A DNA stretch of 64,000 bases from Roseomonas genomospecies 6 (GTDB taxonomy: Bacteria; Pseudomonadota; Alphaproteobacteria; Azospirillales; Azospirillaceae). Both the position numbers and the translations under genes were made by a program. This document shows, piece by piece, positions 8,905-17,529 of the stretch (positions within the stretch are counted from its first letter, which is position 1; every line of letters begins with the position of its first letter). The notes under the pieces are model-generated. The model was not told the origin of the DNA. It was given only the letters and a program-made list of their open reading frames with translations, and ran no database searches. The stretch is from NCBI RefSeq assembly GCF_008365375.1, contig NZ_QOKW01000012.1, positions 120,559 to 184,558 of the forward strand. The letters are read 5' to 3'.

Positions 8905-9303
8905 ATGAGCTATCACTTTTCGAAGACCGTCGACATGCGGTTCGACGAGGCCGTCTCGACCGTCATCGAGGTCCTGAAGAAGCACGGCTTCGGTGTGCTG
9001 ACCGAAATCGACGTCCAAGCCACGCTGAAGAAGAAGCTGGACGTGGATTACCGGCCCTACCGCATTCTTGGCGCCTGCAACCCCCAGATGGCCTACCAAG
9101 CGCTCCAGGCTGAGGACAAGATCGGCACCATGCTGCCCTGCAACGTCATCGTCCAGCAGCGCGAGGACGGGAAGGTCGAGGTCTCGGCGGTGGACCCGGT
9201 CTCCTCCATGCAAGCCATCGACAACCCCAAGCTCGCCAGCATCGCCGGACAGGTCCGGGTCATGCTCCGGCAGGTTGTGGACGAGGTAAGTCTACGGGTC
9301 TGA
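8905..9303 (+). CDS. DUF302 domain protein
   Basis: This 132-residue cytoplasmic protein matches DUF302 over its whole length: the opening YHFSKTVDMRFDEAV, the central CNPQMAYQAL and LPCNVIV segments are typical. The family has no firm biochemical function but is repeatedly found beside sulfur oxidation and metal-stress genes, as here, 32 bp before a persulfide dioxygenase-rhodanese gene. A strong ribosome binding site (GGAGGAG) precedes ATG 8905. Confidence 0.9.
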   Translation: MSYHFSKTVDMRFDEAVSTVIEVLKKHGFGVLTEIDVQATLKKKLDVDYRPYRILGACNPQMAYQALQAEDKIGTMLPCNVIVQQREDGKVEVSAVDPVSSMQAIDNPKLASIAGQVRVMLRQVVDEVSLRV

Positions 9304-9335
9304 ATCCGCATTCCTGAACAGCTGGAGGCAGCGAC

Positions 9336-10736
9336 ATGGGACTTGTTCTAGGTCGGATCGAGGCCGAGGGTATCGCCCAGTTGTCGTATCTCATCGGCGA
9401 CGATGCGGCGGGTGTGGCGGCGGTCATCGACCCGCGCCGCGACGTGGACGTGTACCTCGAGACCGCTCGACGCCGTGGCGTGCGGATCGTTCACATTGTC
9501 GAAACACACATTCACGCCGACTTCGTGTCAGGGGCATGCGAACTGGCAGCCCGCACCGGCGCCGCGATCCATGGCGGACGGTCGGAGGATTACCGCTTCA
9601 ACCTGCACCAACTCTCAGACGGCGCCGAGATCGGCCTTGGCACCGTGCGCTTGCGTGCTCTGCACACACCGGGACACACCCCCGAACACATTTCGCTGCT
9701 GGCCTTCGACGCCAAGCAGGGTGAGGAGCCGTTCGCCATTTTTACCGGCGACACGCTGTTCAACCTCGACGTCGGCCGTCCCGACCTGCTGGGCGATGGT
9801 TCGGAGCAGAGGCTGGCCAAGCAGCTGTACCGCTCCCTGTTCGAGCTCCTGGTGCCGTTGGGCGACCGGGTCGAGGTCTATCCCGGCCACGGTGCCGGGT
9901 CGTCCTGCGGCCGCGCAATTGGTGACCGCAACCAAAGCACCATCGGCAACGAGCGGACCTACAGCGAGGCCCTGCGCCCGCGTTCGGAAGACGAATTCGT
10001 GCGCTGGATGCTCGGCGGCATGCCGGAGCCGCCGCGCCATTACGCCCGCCTGAAGAAGGTCAACGCGGCGGGTCCTCCGTTGCGCGGGGGACTGCCCGTG
10101 GTGGTGCCGCTGCCGCCGGAGGAATTCCGGGAGCGCGCCTCGAAGCCCGACACCCTGGTGCTGGACACGCGCTCCATCCTGGCCTTCGGCGGCGGGCACG
10201 TGCCGGGCACCCTGAACATCGCACTGCGGCCCGAATTTCCCACCTGGGTCGGCTGGATGGTCGACCCAGACCGCGAGCTCCTGCTGATCGTCGAGAGCGA
10301 GCGCGACCTCGCCCTCGTCGTCGAGCACCTGTACCGGCTCGGCTACGACAACATCGGCGGCCACCTGCTCGACGGCATGACCAGCTGGCAGAACGCCGGG
10401 TTCGAGTTGGCGCATGTCGGCCAGTGGACCGTGCAGGACCTGAACCGGCATCGGCAGGACGGTGACCTGATCGTCCTCGATGTGCGCACCGACGAGGAAT
10501 GGGCGGAGGGTCACGTGCCGGGTGCTCGACACATCTATGTGCCACACCTCGCGGAGCACCTGAACCAACTCGACCGCGACAAGGCAGTCGCGACTTATTG
10601 CGGCACCGGTTACCGGGCCTCCATCGCGGCCAGCCTGCTCAAGAGGAGAGGTTTCCGCGAGGTGATCAACGTCCCTGGCTCCTGGACGGCGTGGAAGGCG
10701 GCCAACCTGCCCGTGGAGAGCCCGAAGCGGGGCTGA
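9336..10736 (+). CDS. Persulfide dioxygenase-rhodanese fusion (CstB/PRF-like)
   Basis: The 466-residue protein joins an N-terminal metallo-beta-lactamase fold (about 1-240) to two rhodanese domains (about 265-360 and 365-462). The metal motif reads THIHADF, with F where ETHE1 has the second-shell H; HTPGHTPEH, GDTLFNLDVGRPD and YPGHGAGS follow. The first rhodanese lacks a catalytic cysteine (LLLIVESERD), while the second has YCGTGYRA. Fusions of this kind convert persulfides to sulfite and thiosulfate. It is the second persulfide-dioxygenase-like enzyme in this island and is co-directional with the DUF302 gene. Confidence 0.9.
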   Translation: MGLVLGRIEAEGIAQLSYLIGDDAAGVAAVIDPRRDVDVYLETARRRGVRIVHIVETHIHADFVSGACELAARTGAAIHGGRSEDYRFNLHQLSDGAEIGLGTVRLRALHTPGHTPEHISLLAFDAKQGEEPFAIFTGDTLFNLDVGRPDLLGDGSEQRLAKQLYRSLFELLVPLGDRVEVYPGHGAGSSCGRAIGDRNQSTIGNERTYSEALRPRSEDEFVRWMLGGMPEPPRHYARLKKVNAAGPPLRGGLPVVVPLPPEEFRERASKPDTLVLDTRSILAFGGGHVPGTLNIALRPEFPTWVGWMVDPDRELLLIVESERDLALVVEHLYRLGYDNIGGHLLDGMTSWQNAGFELAHVGQWTVQDLNRHRQDGDLIVLDVRTDEEWAEGHVPGARHIYVPHLAEHLNQLDRDKAVATYCGTGYRASIAASLLKRRGFREVINVPGSWTAWKAANLPVESPKRG

Positions 10737-10785
10737 AGCGCACGCCCAAGGCTCCTGCCACGGTCAAGACATGAGAGGCAAGTTT

Positions 10786-12381
10786 ATGCGCCATCTGATC
10801 GCAGCGGCCATGGCGCTGCCGCTGTTCGCCGCGCCCATGGAAGGCGGTTCCGCCGCCGGGCCCAGGAACGGCACCGTCACGCTGCTTCACGTCAACGACT
10901 TTCATGGGCGGCACATGCCGGTCCGGGTCGCCCCCGGCAATGCAACCGCGCAGACTGGCGACCCGGGTCGGGAGCCACAGGAATTCGAGCGCGCCGGAAC
11001 CGTCGGCGGCATCGCGCATCTGGCAACGGTCGTGCAGCGCATCCGCCAAGAGCGTGGGGCGGATCACGTCATCCTGGTACACGGCGGCGATGCCTTCAGC
11101 GACGACCTGCTCGGAAACCTGACCCGCGGTGAGGCCATGGTACGGATGATGGACGCCGTCGGGGTGCGGTTCATGGCCTTCGGCAACCACGACTTCGACT
11201 ACGGCGCCGAGCGGACCCGCGAGTTGCAGGAGATGGTCCGGTTCCAGATGCGCGGGGCCAACGTCCTGGACCGCACGACGGGCCAGCCATTCCTGGGTGA
11301 CCCGACCATGGTGGTGGATACGGGCGGCATCCGGGTGGGGCTGCTCGCGCTCGGCTACCACAACACCCCGCTCACGACCGATCCCGACAACGTGGCCAGC
11401 CTGTCCTTCACCGACGGCATCGAGGCAGCCCGCCGTCACGTACCGGAGATCCGGGCGAGGGCGGACGTGGTGGTCGTCGTCTCGCATCAGGGCACGAAGG
11501 TCGACCGTGAGCTTGCACCGCAGGTCCCCGGGATCGACGTTATCGTCGCCGCGCACTCGCATGATGACCTACAGAATCCGGACAAGGTGGGCGAAACCCG
11601 GATCGTCCAGGCCGCCTCCGACGGCACGGTGCTGGGCGAGGTGGAGATCCGGGTCGCCGACGGGAAGCTCGCGGGGGTGCGCGCAACCAACCACACGCTC
11701 TGGTCGGCGGACGTCCCGGCCGACCCGCAGGTCACCCAGATCATCGAGGACCTCCGCGCCCCATTCCGTGAGCGGCTAACCGAGGTCATCGCGACGGCGC
11801 GGGACCGCATCGGTCGGCGCTATCGCTCGGAGAGCCCCTTCGACCGTTTGGTTGGCGACATCCTGCGCACGGAGACGGGCGCCGAGGTCGCACTGCTTCC
11901 CGGCGTGGGCTACGGCGTGTCCATCGGTCCCGGCCCGGTCACGCGCGAGGATCTCTACGCCCTGCTGCCCCATCCCTCTCGGGTCGTCACCCTGAAGCTG
12001 ACGGGCGCGCAACTGCGCGAGGTGCTCGAGCGGAGCGCGGCCAACCAGAAGCCGGAGCGCCCGCAGGAGCGCGTCGGCGGGCTGGTGCAGACCGCGGGGC
12101 TGCGGTGGTCAGTCGACCTGAACCGCCCCCGTGGCCAGCGCGTGGACACGCTCGAGGTCGACGGAAAGCCTTTTGATGATGCACGCCTCTACTCGGTCGT
12201 CACGCACACCGGCATGCTCAAGGGCACGCACGGCTACACGACCTTTCAAGGGGGCCAGGATGTACACAAGCTCGACCGCAAGGTGACGGAGATCGTCGAG
12301 ACGGCCCTGAGGGCCATGGAAAAGGTGGCGTCCCCAGCTCTGGGCGACGTGCGCCTCGTCAAGGCTGCCTCCGGGCAATAA
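10786..12381 (+). CDS. Periplasmic 5'-nucleotidase/metallophosphatase
   Basis: This 531-residue exported enzyme belongs to the 5'-nucleotidase family (SoxB is a relative). After a signal peptide, the calcineurin-like domain shows VNDFHG, GGDAFSDDLL, FGNHDFDYG and AHSHDD metal-binding motifs; the C-terminal 5'-nucleotidase substrate domain begins near residue 315. The sulfur-rich context makes a SoxB-like thiosulfohydrolase role possible, but motifs alone do not separate this from nucleotide hydrolysis. ATG 10786 follows AGAGG at good spacing; ATG 10771 is an alternative with a poor site. Confidence 0.88.
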   Translation: MRHLIAAAMALPLFAAPMEGGSAAGPRNGTVTLLHVNDFHGRHMPVRVAPGNATAQTGDPGREPQEFERAGTVGGIAHLATVVQRIRQERGADHVILVHGGDAFSDDLLGNLTRGEAMVRMMDAVGVRFMAFGNHDFDYGAERTRELQEMVRFQMRGANVLDRTTGQPFLGDPTMVVDTGGIRVGLLALGYHNTPLTTDPDNVASLSFTDGIEAARRHVPEIRARADVVVVVSHQGTKVDRELAPQVPGIDVIVAAHSHDDLQNPDKVGETRIVQAASDGTVLGEVEIRVADGKLAGVRATNHTLWSADVPADPQVTQIIEDLRAPFRERLTEVIATARDRIGRRYRSESPFDRLVGDILRTETGAEVALLPGVGYGVSIGPGPVTREDLYALLPHPSRVVTLKLTGAQLREVLERSAANQKPERPQERVGGLVQTAGLRWSVDLNRPRGQRVDTLEVDGKPFDDARLYSVVTHTGMLKGTHGYTTFQGGQDVHKLDRKVTEIVETALRAMEKVASPALGDVRLVKAASGQ

Positions 12382-12399
12382 CGCATGGAAGGTTCAGGA

Positions 12400-12897
12400 A
12401 TGAGCATGGACAAGCCGATGCAGCGCGTGCAGAAGCCCGTGATCGACGGGTTCGGCGGCGCCTGGTTCTTTCCGCACGCGGCACTGCGATTCGACCCGGC
12501 GCTCGACTACAAGGTCGTGTTCAGCGTGACGCAGGCCCCTCCGGAGGAGGACCGGGTGAACCCCGGTCTGGAGCGGGTGGCCCGGTTCCTGAACCTGTAC
12601 GCGGCCGATGTCGGCAGTGCAAAGCAGCTGGATGTCGTGGTGGTGGGGGCCGGGGCCGCAACGCGGGCGATGCTGGCCGACGACGCCCACCGTCGCTTGC
12701 ATTCCGGTGGCAACCCGAATGCCCTCTTGCTCGAGCGACTTGACGAGCAGGGCGTCCGACTCTTCGTTTGCGGACAGGCCCTCGCCGAGCGTGGCCTGGA
12801 GCCGGAGGCGACACACCCCTGTGTCGGCGTTGCCCTGTCTGCCATGACTGCCGTGGCGGATTGCCAACTCCGGGGGTTTGCGCTGCTGTCGTATTGA
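12400..12897 (+). CDS. DsrE-family sulfur-relay-like protein
   Basis: This 165-residue protein fits the DsrE/DsrF-like superfamily: LDVVVVGAGAATRAMLAD followed by NPNALLLERLDEQGVRLFVCG matches the core beta-alpha units, and a cysteine sits at the usual place in the FVCGQAL turn. Proteins of this type bind persulfide or transfer sulfur. It follows the nucleotidase gene by 18 bp in the same direction. ATG 12400 is preferred for its AAGG site; ATG 12385 is possible. Confidence 0.82.
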   Translation: MSMDKPMQRVQKPVIDGFGGAWFFPHAALRFDPALDYKVVFSVTQAPPEEDRVNPGLERVARFLNLYAADVGSAKQLDVVVVGAGAATRAMLADDAHRRLHSGGNPNALLLERLDEQGVRLFVCGQALAERGLEPEATHPCVGVALSAMTAVADCQLRGFALLSY

Positions 12898-12952
12898 GCC
12901 GCCTTGAAGCGTGAAGGGCCTGCGGGCGGGAAACCTCCAGGGACACGAGGGC

Positions 12953-13573
12953 ATGAGCCTGTATCAGCATCACATACTGCCGCGGCTCACCGACTGGGCG
13001 ATGGGGCAGGCGATGCTCAGGGATTTCCGCTCCCGCGTCGTCGGCGGTGCGCGGGGGCGTGTTCTCGAAATCGGGATCGGGTCCGGGCGCAACCTCCCGT
13101 TCTACGGCGGAGCGGCCGAGGAGATCGTTGGCGTGGACACGTCTCCGGAGTTGCTGGCCCTCGTGCGGCGAGCGGCGGCCGTGTCACCCCGCCCTGTGAC
13201 CCTGATTGAGCAGACTGCGGAGCAGCTGCCTTTTCCCGACAGCAGCTTTGACACAGTGGTGGTGACTTGGTCGCTGTGCAGCATACCCGATCCGGTCGCG
13301 GCACTGCGGGAGGCTCGCCGGGTGCTCAGGCCGGGTGGGCAGTTGCGCTTCGCCGAACACGGCCTCGCGCCTGACCCCGGCGTCCGCCGCTGGCAACATC
13401 GCCTGACGCCGCTGTGGAGGAATTGCGCGGGAGGCTGCCATTTGGATCGGAAGATCGACGACCTCATTCACGCGGCCGGGTTCCGCATCACGGACCTGAA
13501 GGCGGACTACCTCCCCGGCATCAGGCTCCTGGGCTTCATGTACGAGGGCTGCGCATGCAGTCAAAGCGGATGA
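12953..13573 (+). CDS. Class I SAM-dependent methyltransferase
   Basis: This 206-residue protein has SAM motif I LEIGIGSGRNLPFY, acidic motif II GVDTSPE and the motif IV region FDTVVVTWSLCSI, as in UbiE/PhcB-like small-molecule methyltransferases. The C-terminal part contains several cysteines (CAGGCHLD and CACSQ). Substrate unknown; the location between sulfur and copper genes raises the possibility of thiol or metalloid methylation, which is only inference. ATG 12953 has an ACGAGG site. Confidence 0.85.
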   Translation: MSLYQHHILPRLTDWAMGQAMLRDFRSRVVGGARGRVLEIGIGSGRNLPFYGGAAEEIVGVDTSPELLALVRRAAAVSPRPVTLIEQTAEQLPFPDSSFDTVVVTWSLCSIPDPVAALREARRVLRPGGQLRFAEHGLAPDPGVRRWQHRLTPLWRNCAGGCHLDRKIDDLIHAAGFRITDLKADYLPGIRLLGFMYEGCACSQSG

Positions 13574-13613
13574 GGCATGCGTGCAACGCCTTGGGGAGGC
13601 TTCCACAAGACCG

Positions 13614-13644
13614 TTGACCTTCCAATGACTGGAAGGTGGACGCT
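13614..13644 (+). promoter_or_regulatory. CueR-type (MerR family) metal-regulated promoter
   Basis: TTGACC (13614-13619) is followed 19 bp later by a weak -10 (GACGCT). Between them is the perfect inverted repeat ACCTTCC-N7-GGAAGGT (13617-13637), the classic copper-sensor CueR operator with an over-long spacer that needs activator-induced underwinding. It lies 56 bp upstream of the copZ-like gene, and a CueR-like gene sits downstream in the same cluster. Confidence 0.88.
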
Positions 13645-13699
13645 CTCCTCCAGAGACGAACCGGACCAGTCCGGAAGGACCCCGTCGAGGAGGATACCC

Positions 13700-13900
13700 A
13701 TGTTGCAGTTCACCGTTCCCGGCATGACGTGCGGCGGTTGCGCCAACGCCATCCGCAAGGCCCTGGTCGCTGTCCCCGGCATCAAGGGCATCCAGGCCGA
13801 CCCGCCCAACCGCCGCCTCGCCGTCAAGGGCGACGTCGGCGCCGACCTGATCATTCGCACCCTGGCTGATGCGGGCTACGACGCCGCGCCCGCCGCCTGA
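13700..13900 (+). CDS. copZ: Copper chaperone, heavy-metal-associated domain (CopZ-like)
   Basis: This 66-residue protein is a single HMA domain: the metal-binding loop GMTCGGCANAI (MTCxxC) is at residues 8-15, and the length and GYDAAPA ending are typical. It would bind Cu(I) in the cytoplasm and deliver it to a P-type ATPase or the regulator; no copper ATPase is in the window. GAGGAGG precedes ATG 13700, and the CueR-type promoter lies just upstream. Confidence 0.92.
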   Translation: MLQFTVPGMTCGGCANAIRKALVAVPGIKGIQADPPNRRLAVKGDVGADLIIRTLADAGYDAAPAA

Positions 13901-13911
13901 GGAGACGCATC

Positions 13912-14730
13912 ATGTCCATGAAGAAGCACGCACTGCTGGGCAGCGCCTTGGCCCTCGTCCTGACGCTGTCGGCAACCCCGATGGCCATGGCGGATGGCGG
14001 TGGTGGCGGGGACTGGCACGAGACCGTCGTCTACGAGCTCGAGCTGGTCTCGGGCGGGGCAGCCGACCCCGCGGTCCTGAGGGCCGACCTCGACTACGTC
14101 ATCGGCATGCGCGAACACCACGCGGGCGCGCTGACCATGTCGGAGGAGTATCTGGCCAAGGGCCGGAATCCGGTCCTGCGCCGCATGGCGGGTGCCATCA
14201 TCGCCAACCAGGAGTACGAGATCGCCGTGCTCGACGAGGTAAAGCGCCAAGTCGAGCAGCCGCCCAAGGTGCTGGTCGACTTCGGCGCGACGAAGCTCAT
14301 TCGGCGCCCGGTGGCCACAGAAGGGCTGGAGCACCAGTTGGCCTACGTAAAGGCACCGCCGCCGACGGCCCTCGACCTTTGGACGACGCGCGGCGCTGTG
14401 GACGAGTACGACGTCCGCTGGGCCATGGCGATGATTGCGCACCATCAGGGCGCGCTCGACATGGCCCGCGCCTACAACGCCGACCCGAACGGGAAGAACA
14501 GCTTCCTGCGCGAGATGAACTACGACATCGTCCAGGACCAGACCTACGAGATCGGGCTTCTGGAGAGCGTCGTCGCCCGCTACCCCGGCGATGCCAGCGC
14601 CATCAAGCTCGACCCGTCCATGGTGCACGGCATGTCCATGCACGGTGGGCACGGCACCATGGACCACGGCGCGATGAACCACGGCGCCACGGGCCATGAT
14701 CCGATGAACCACAAGACGAAGGCGCATTGA
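13912..14730 (+). CDS. DUF305 metal-binding exported protein with His/Met-rich tail
   Basis: This 272-residue protein has an N-terminal signal peptide (MAMA-DG cleavage region near residue 27) and two DUF305 four-helix units carrying MREHHAGALTMSEE and MIAHHQGALDMARA. The last 45 residues are rich in His, Met and Gly (HGMSMHGGHGTMDHG), a typical copper-binding tail. It is 11 bp after copZ and should share the CueR-type promoter, so periplasmic copper capture is likely. Confidence 0.9.
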   Translation: MSMKKHALLGSALALVLTLSATPMAMADGGGGGDWHETVVYELELVSGGAADPAVLRADLDYVIGMREHHAGALTMSEEYLAKGRNPVLRRMAGAIIANQEYEIAVLDEVKRQVEQPPKVLVDFGATKLIRRPVATEGLEHQLAYVKAPPPTALDLWTTRGAVDEYDVRWAMAMIAHHQGALDMARAYNADPNGKNSFLREMNYDIVQDQTYEIGLLESVVARYPGDASAIKLDPSMVHGMSMHGGHGTMDHGAMNHGATGHDPMNHKTKAH

Positions 14731-14803
14731 GAACGCCGGGTGCGCTGGGCGCAGGAGCCCGTTGCACCCGGCAGAACAGGGCGTCTTGGGCAGGGAGGTG
14801 AGC

Positions 14804-15229
14804 ATGAACATCGGGCAGGCGGCGAAGGCGTCCGGCGTGAACGCCAAGCTCATCCGGTACTACGAGAGCATCGGGCTCATCCCCGAGGCGGGGCGCACCG
14901 CCTCGGGGTACCGGGTCTACACGAAGCAGGAGGTAAACATCCTGCGTTTCGTGAAGCGGTCGCGAACGCTGGGCTTCAGCATTGAACGCATCCAGCACCT
15001 GGTCGGGCTGTGGCGGGACAAGGACCGCGCCAGCGCCGAGGTGAAGCGGGTGGCGCTGGACCACGTTGCCGAGCTCGAGGCGAAGATCGCCGAGATGCAG
15101 GTGATGGCCGACACGCTGCGCGAGCTCGCCGATGCCTGCCACGGCGACCATCGGCCGGACTGCCCGATCCTGCACGACCTGGAGAACCCAGAAACGACAG
15201 GGACCTGCCACCAAGCGCATGGCCACTGA
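14804..15229 (+). CDS. cueR: CueR-like copper-responsive MerR regulator
   Basis: This 141-residue MerR-family activator has the N-terminal winged helix (MNIGQAAKASGVNAKLIRYY, RTASGYRVY), a long dimerisation helix, and a C-terminal metal loop with DCPILHDLEN and a second cysteine in TGTCH, the two Cys expected for Cu(I) sensing. It follows the DUF305 gene on the same strand and very probably acts on the promoter at 13614-13644. ATG 14804 has a GGGAGGTGAGC site. Confidence 0.92.
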   Translation: MNIGQAAKASGVNAKLIRYYESIGLIPEAGRTASGYRVYTKQEVNILRFVKRSRTLGFSIERIQHLVGLWRDKDRASAEVKRVALDHVAELEAKIAEMQVMADTLRELADACHGDHRPDCPILHDLENPETTGTCHQAHGH

Positions 15230-15489
15230 GCGGGCTCACTCATCGCATCACAGGACGCCTCATCATGCTGCTAACGCTTCTCACCACGGCCCTCCTGCTG
15301 CGTTGGAAGGCGCGGACCCGCAGAGCAATCAGTGTGCACACGTCTCACCGGGCGGACCATAACGGTCCCACGCCGACCATAAGTGCTCAATCCGTGACGG
15401 GGCATTCCGTTCACTGAAGGGTTTTCCGGCCTCCTTTGGTTCGGCCGACCACGGCATCCTCCTTGGCAGTTGATCACCATGGAGAGGAT

Positions 15490-16218
15490 ATGATGGGCTT
15501 CCACGATCCGAACTTCACCGGCCGCACCGACGACGCCGACCACATGGACGACCCCAGCGCGCTGTTCACCCCGTCGCCGCAGGAAATCGCTGCACTGGTC
15601 ACGGCGTGGCGCCGCCTGCGCGGCTGGAAGCAGGAGACGTTGGCGCAGTTCGCGGCCGTGTCCCTGTCGACAGTGGAGCGGATCGAGCGCGGCGAGGCGG
15701 TGAGCAACGAGTCGCTGGATCGCGTGGCGGTGGCGCTCGAGTTCAAGGAAGGCGACTTCCACCGCCCGCGGTCGCGCCGCGGCTTCGATGAATCGCTCCT
15801 TGAGACCATGCGCTTCTTCGAGGGCAGATTGGCCGTGCCCTGCGCGCCGCTGAAGACGCAGCCGCAGGCCGCTGCGCTGCTGGGCTGCCACGCCTACCTG
15901 GTCGATGACGGCCGGTGCACGCCGGACGCGGCCGAGGCGGTCGCCATCCTGCGCGAGAACCTGGACTTCTACTCGTTAGTCCTCAGCGATCTGGCTGGGC
16001 CGGGCGAACCGGTGAAGAAGCGCGAGATCTACACCTCGCTGCTGGCCGACGTGCAGGCGGTCGAGCGCCGGGGCTACACGGCGCTGCACACCACCTACGA
16101 CGCAGACTCCCGCTTCGGCCCGGTGAAGGTGGCGGTCATCGGCTTCTTCCCCCGGCTCACCGACCCCGGCGCGGTGAAACGGGAGTTCGTGTTCGTCCCG
16201 GCCAACATCGGCGGATGA
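15490..16218 (+). CDS. XRE-family transcriptional regulator
   Basis: This 242-residue protein has an N-terminal HTH_3 domain (about residues 35-90: WRRLRGWKQETLAQFAAVSLSTVERIE) and a 150-residue C-terminal domain of unknown fold. It precedes a co-directional run of unknown genes ending in a CoiA-like nuclease, so it may control them, although the 51-bp gap leaves room for a separate promoter. ATG 15490 follows GGAGAGG. The 260 bp upstream, back to cueR, hold no convincing gene. Confidence 0.88.
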   Translation: MMGFHDPNFTGRTDDADHMDDPSALFTPSPQEIAALVTAWRRLRGWKQETLAQFAAVSLSTVERIERGEAVSNESLDRVAVALEFKEGDFHRPRSRRGFDESLLETMRFFEGRLAVPCAPLKTQPQAAALLGCHAYLVDDGRCTPDAAEAVAILRENLDFYSLVLSDLAGPGEPVKKREIYTSLLADVQAVERRGYTALHTTYDADSRFGPVKVAVIGFFPRLTDPGAVKREFVFVPANIGG

Positions 16219-16269
16219 AGGTGTGTGGGACACCGCATTCACCACTGGGGATCGCATGCCGGAACGGGT

Positions 16270-16998
16270 ATGATGACGTCCCCGATCCTGCCCGAGGTGC
16301 TCATGCGTAAGTTTGAGGTTCTCCACCGCGTTGAACCCGGCATCCAGTGGCCCGATGCGGACGTTTTGGAACTGCATGCGGACCTTGGGCGCATGTTCAT
16401 GGACGCTGTCGAATCGGGTCTGCCGGAGGACGGCTTCATCCCGCAGGAGCACGTCGTGCTGGCTTGGGATAAGGTGTCCTTGCCCAAGAGCATCCTGCTG
16501 GTCGCGAACTTCACCGCCTTCTACCGGCCGCCCAGCGTCTTCGACGACAAGCACGTCCTCGCGAAGTGGAGCGTCTGCACCAAGATGTCGTCGATGACCG
16601 GCGCAACGGGCGCAAGCTGGCTGAAGTCCCCAACCGAGAACCCGATGGCGGTCTACGGCGAGGTGGTTGCCGACGGCTTCATCGACCGCGGCGAGGCGAT
16701 CCGCGCGCTCGGCGAGATGGCCAAGATCCGGGAATGTGGGTGGGCGCGCGAACAGCTGGCCGCGAGCGCGCGCAGGGTCCTGGGCGAGCCGCCGGAGGAC
16801 ACCCCGGAGTGCCCGCCGCACTGGCTGCCCCGTGATCGGCACGAGGTCGAAGACATCACCTCCCGTCTCATCCCCTGGTTCGAGCCGGTGAACGAAGCCG
16901 ATGTTCGGCGCCAGCTGGACGAAGCCGTCATGACGGTCCTGCGCCAGCGCGCCGTGCGCGTCGGGGAAAAAGACCGCTTCCCCGAAAGCGTGGCCTGA
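16270..16998 (+). CDS. Unknown protein in nuclease cluster
   Basis: A 242-residue soluble protein of unknown family with no membrane segment or catalytic motif that I can name. The N-terminal half is mixed alpha/beta with aromatic-rich stretches (ANFTAFYRPPSVF), and the C-terminal half is acidic and probably helical. It is the first of four closely spaced genes (gaps of 14, 31 and 9 bp) that end with the CoiA-like nuclease, so a shared function is likely. The start ATG 16270 is inferred from position, as its ribosome binding site is weak. Confidence 0.75.
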   Translation: MMTSPILPEVLMRKFEVLHRVEPGIQWPDADVLELHADLGRMFMDAVESGLPEDGFIPQEHVVLAWDKVSLPKSILLVANFTAFYRPPSVFDDKHVLAKWSVCTKMSSMTGATGASWLKSPTENPMAVYGEVVADGFIDRGEAIRALGEMAKIRECGWAREQLAASARRVLGEPPEDTPECPPHWLPRDRHEVEDITSRLIPWFEPVNEADVRRQLDEAVMTVLRQRAVRVGEKDRFPESVA

Positions 16999-17012
16999 GA
17001 CGGGGGACCGAT

Positions 17013-17498
17013 ATGGAGGACGGACTGGCGTACGTGTGGCCGGAAGGTGCGACTGCGTGGACGGAAATCCCGTGGTCAGACTGGGTGGCATTCACGAGGC
17101 GCGAAGTTGATCGCCTGCCCGGCGTCGTGGGGAAAACGCACATCATCCTGTGCGTGGTCGACGCGGGCGTGGTGCTGAACATGCTCTGCCACCACGACCT
17201 GTTCGGGTCCGACGGCCGGTTCATCAAGCGCCTGACGGTGTTGTCCGATGAGGAGAAGGTCCGGCAGGAAGCCCTGATGGTGAAGGGCATCAAGCAGGGT
17301 GACCTGCACGGTGAGGAGAAGCGGGTCTACGACGAGCTCAATGAGCAGGAGTGGGAAGGCAGCCTGCCGTCCCGCGACCAGCTGCGCGCAGTGGTCGGCG
17401 CACTGAGCCTGCCGGTGTCGCCTGACCACGGTGCCCAACACCTCCTCCGGAAGGCCGGGCTGGACCGGGTGAACTGGACAACCGAAGCCAGCTGCTGA
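17013..17498 (+). CDS. Unknown protein in nuclease cluster
   Basis: A 161-residue soluble protein, 14 bp after the previous gene, with no recognised family. It has a hydrophobic core strand (THIILCVVDAGVVLNML) followed by CHHDLFG and a charged helical middle. The Cys-His-His group could bind metal but this is only suggestive. A GGGG-rich site precedes ATG 17013. Confidence 0.75.
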   Translation: MEDGLAYVWPEGATAWTEIPWSDWVAFTRREVDRLPGVVGKTHIILCVVDAGVVLNMLCHHDLFGSDGRFIKRLTVLSDEEKVRQEALMVKGIKQGDLHGEEKRVYDELNEQEWEGSLPSRDQLRAVVGALSLPVSPDHGAQHLLRKAGLDRVNWTTEASC

Positions 17499-17529
17499 TC
17501 TCCGCCATGCGGGCCTCCCGGAGGACGTC

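Noticed and set aside
15265..15417. A 50-residue hydrophobic frame after cueR
   Set aside because: It has a plausible membrane segment but a weak ribosome binding site and no other support.
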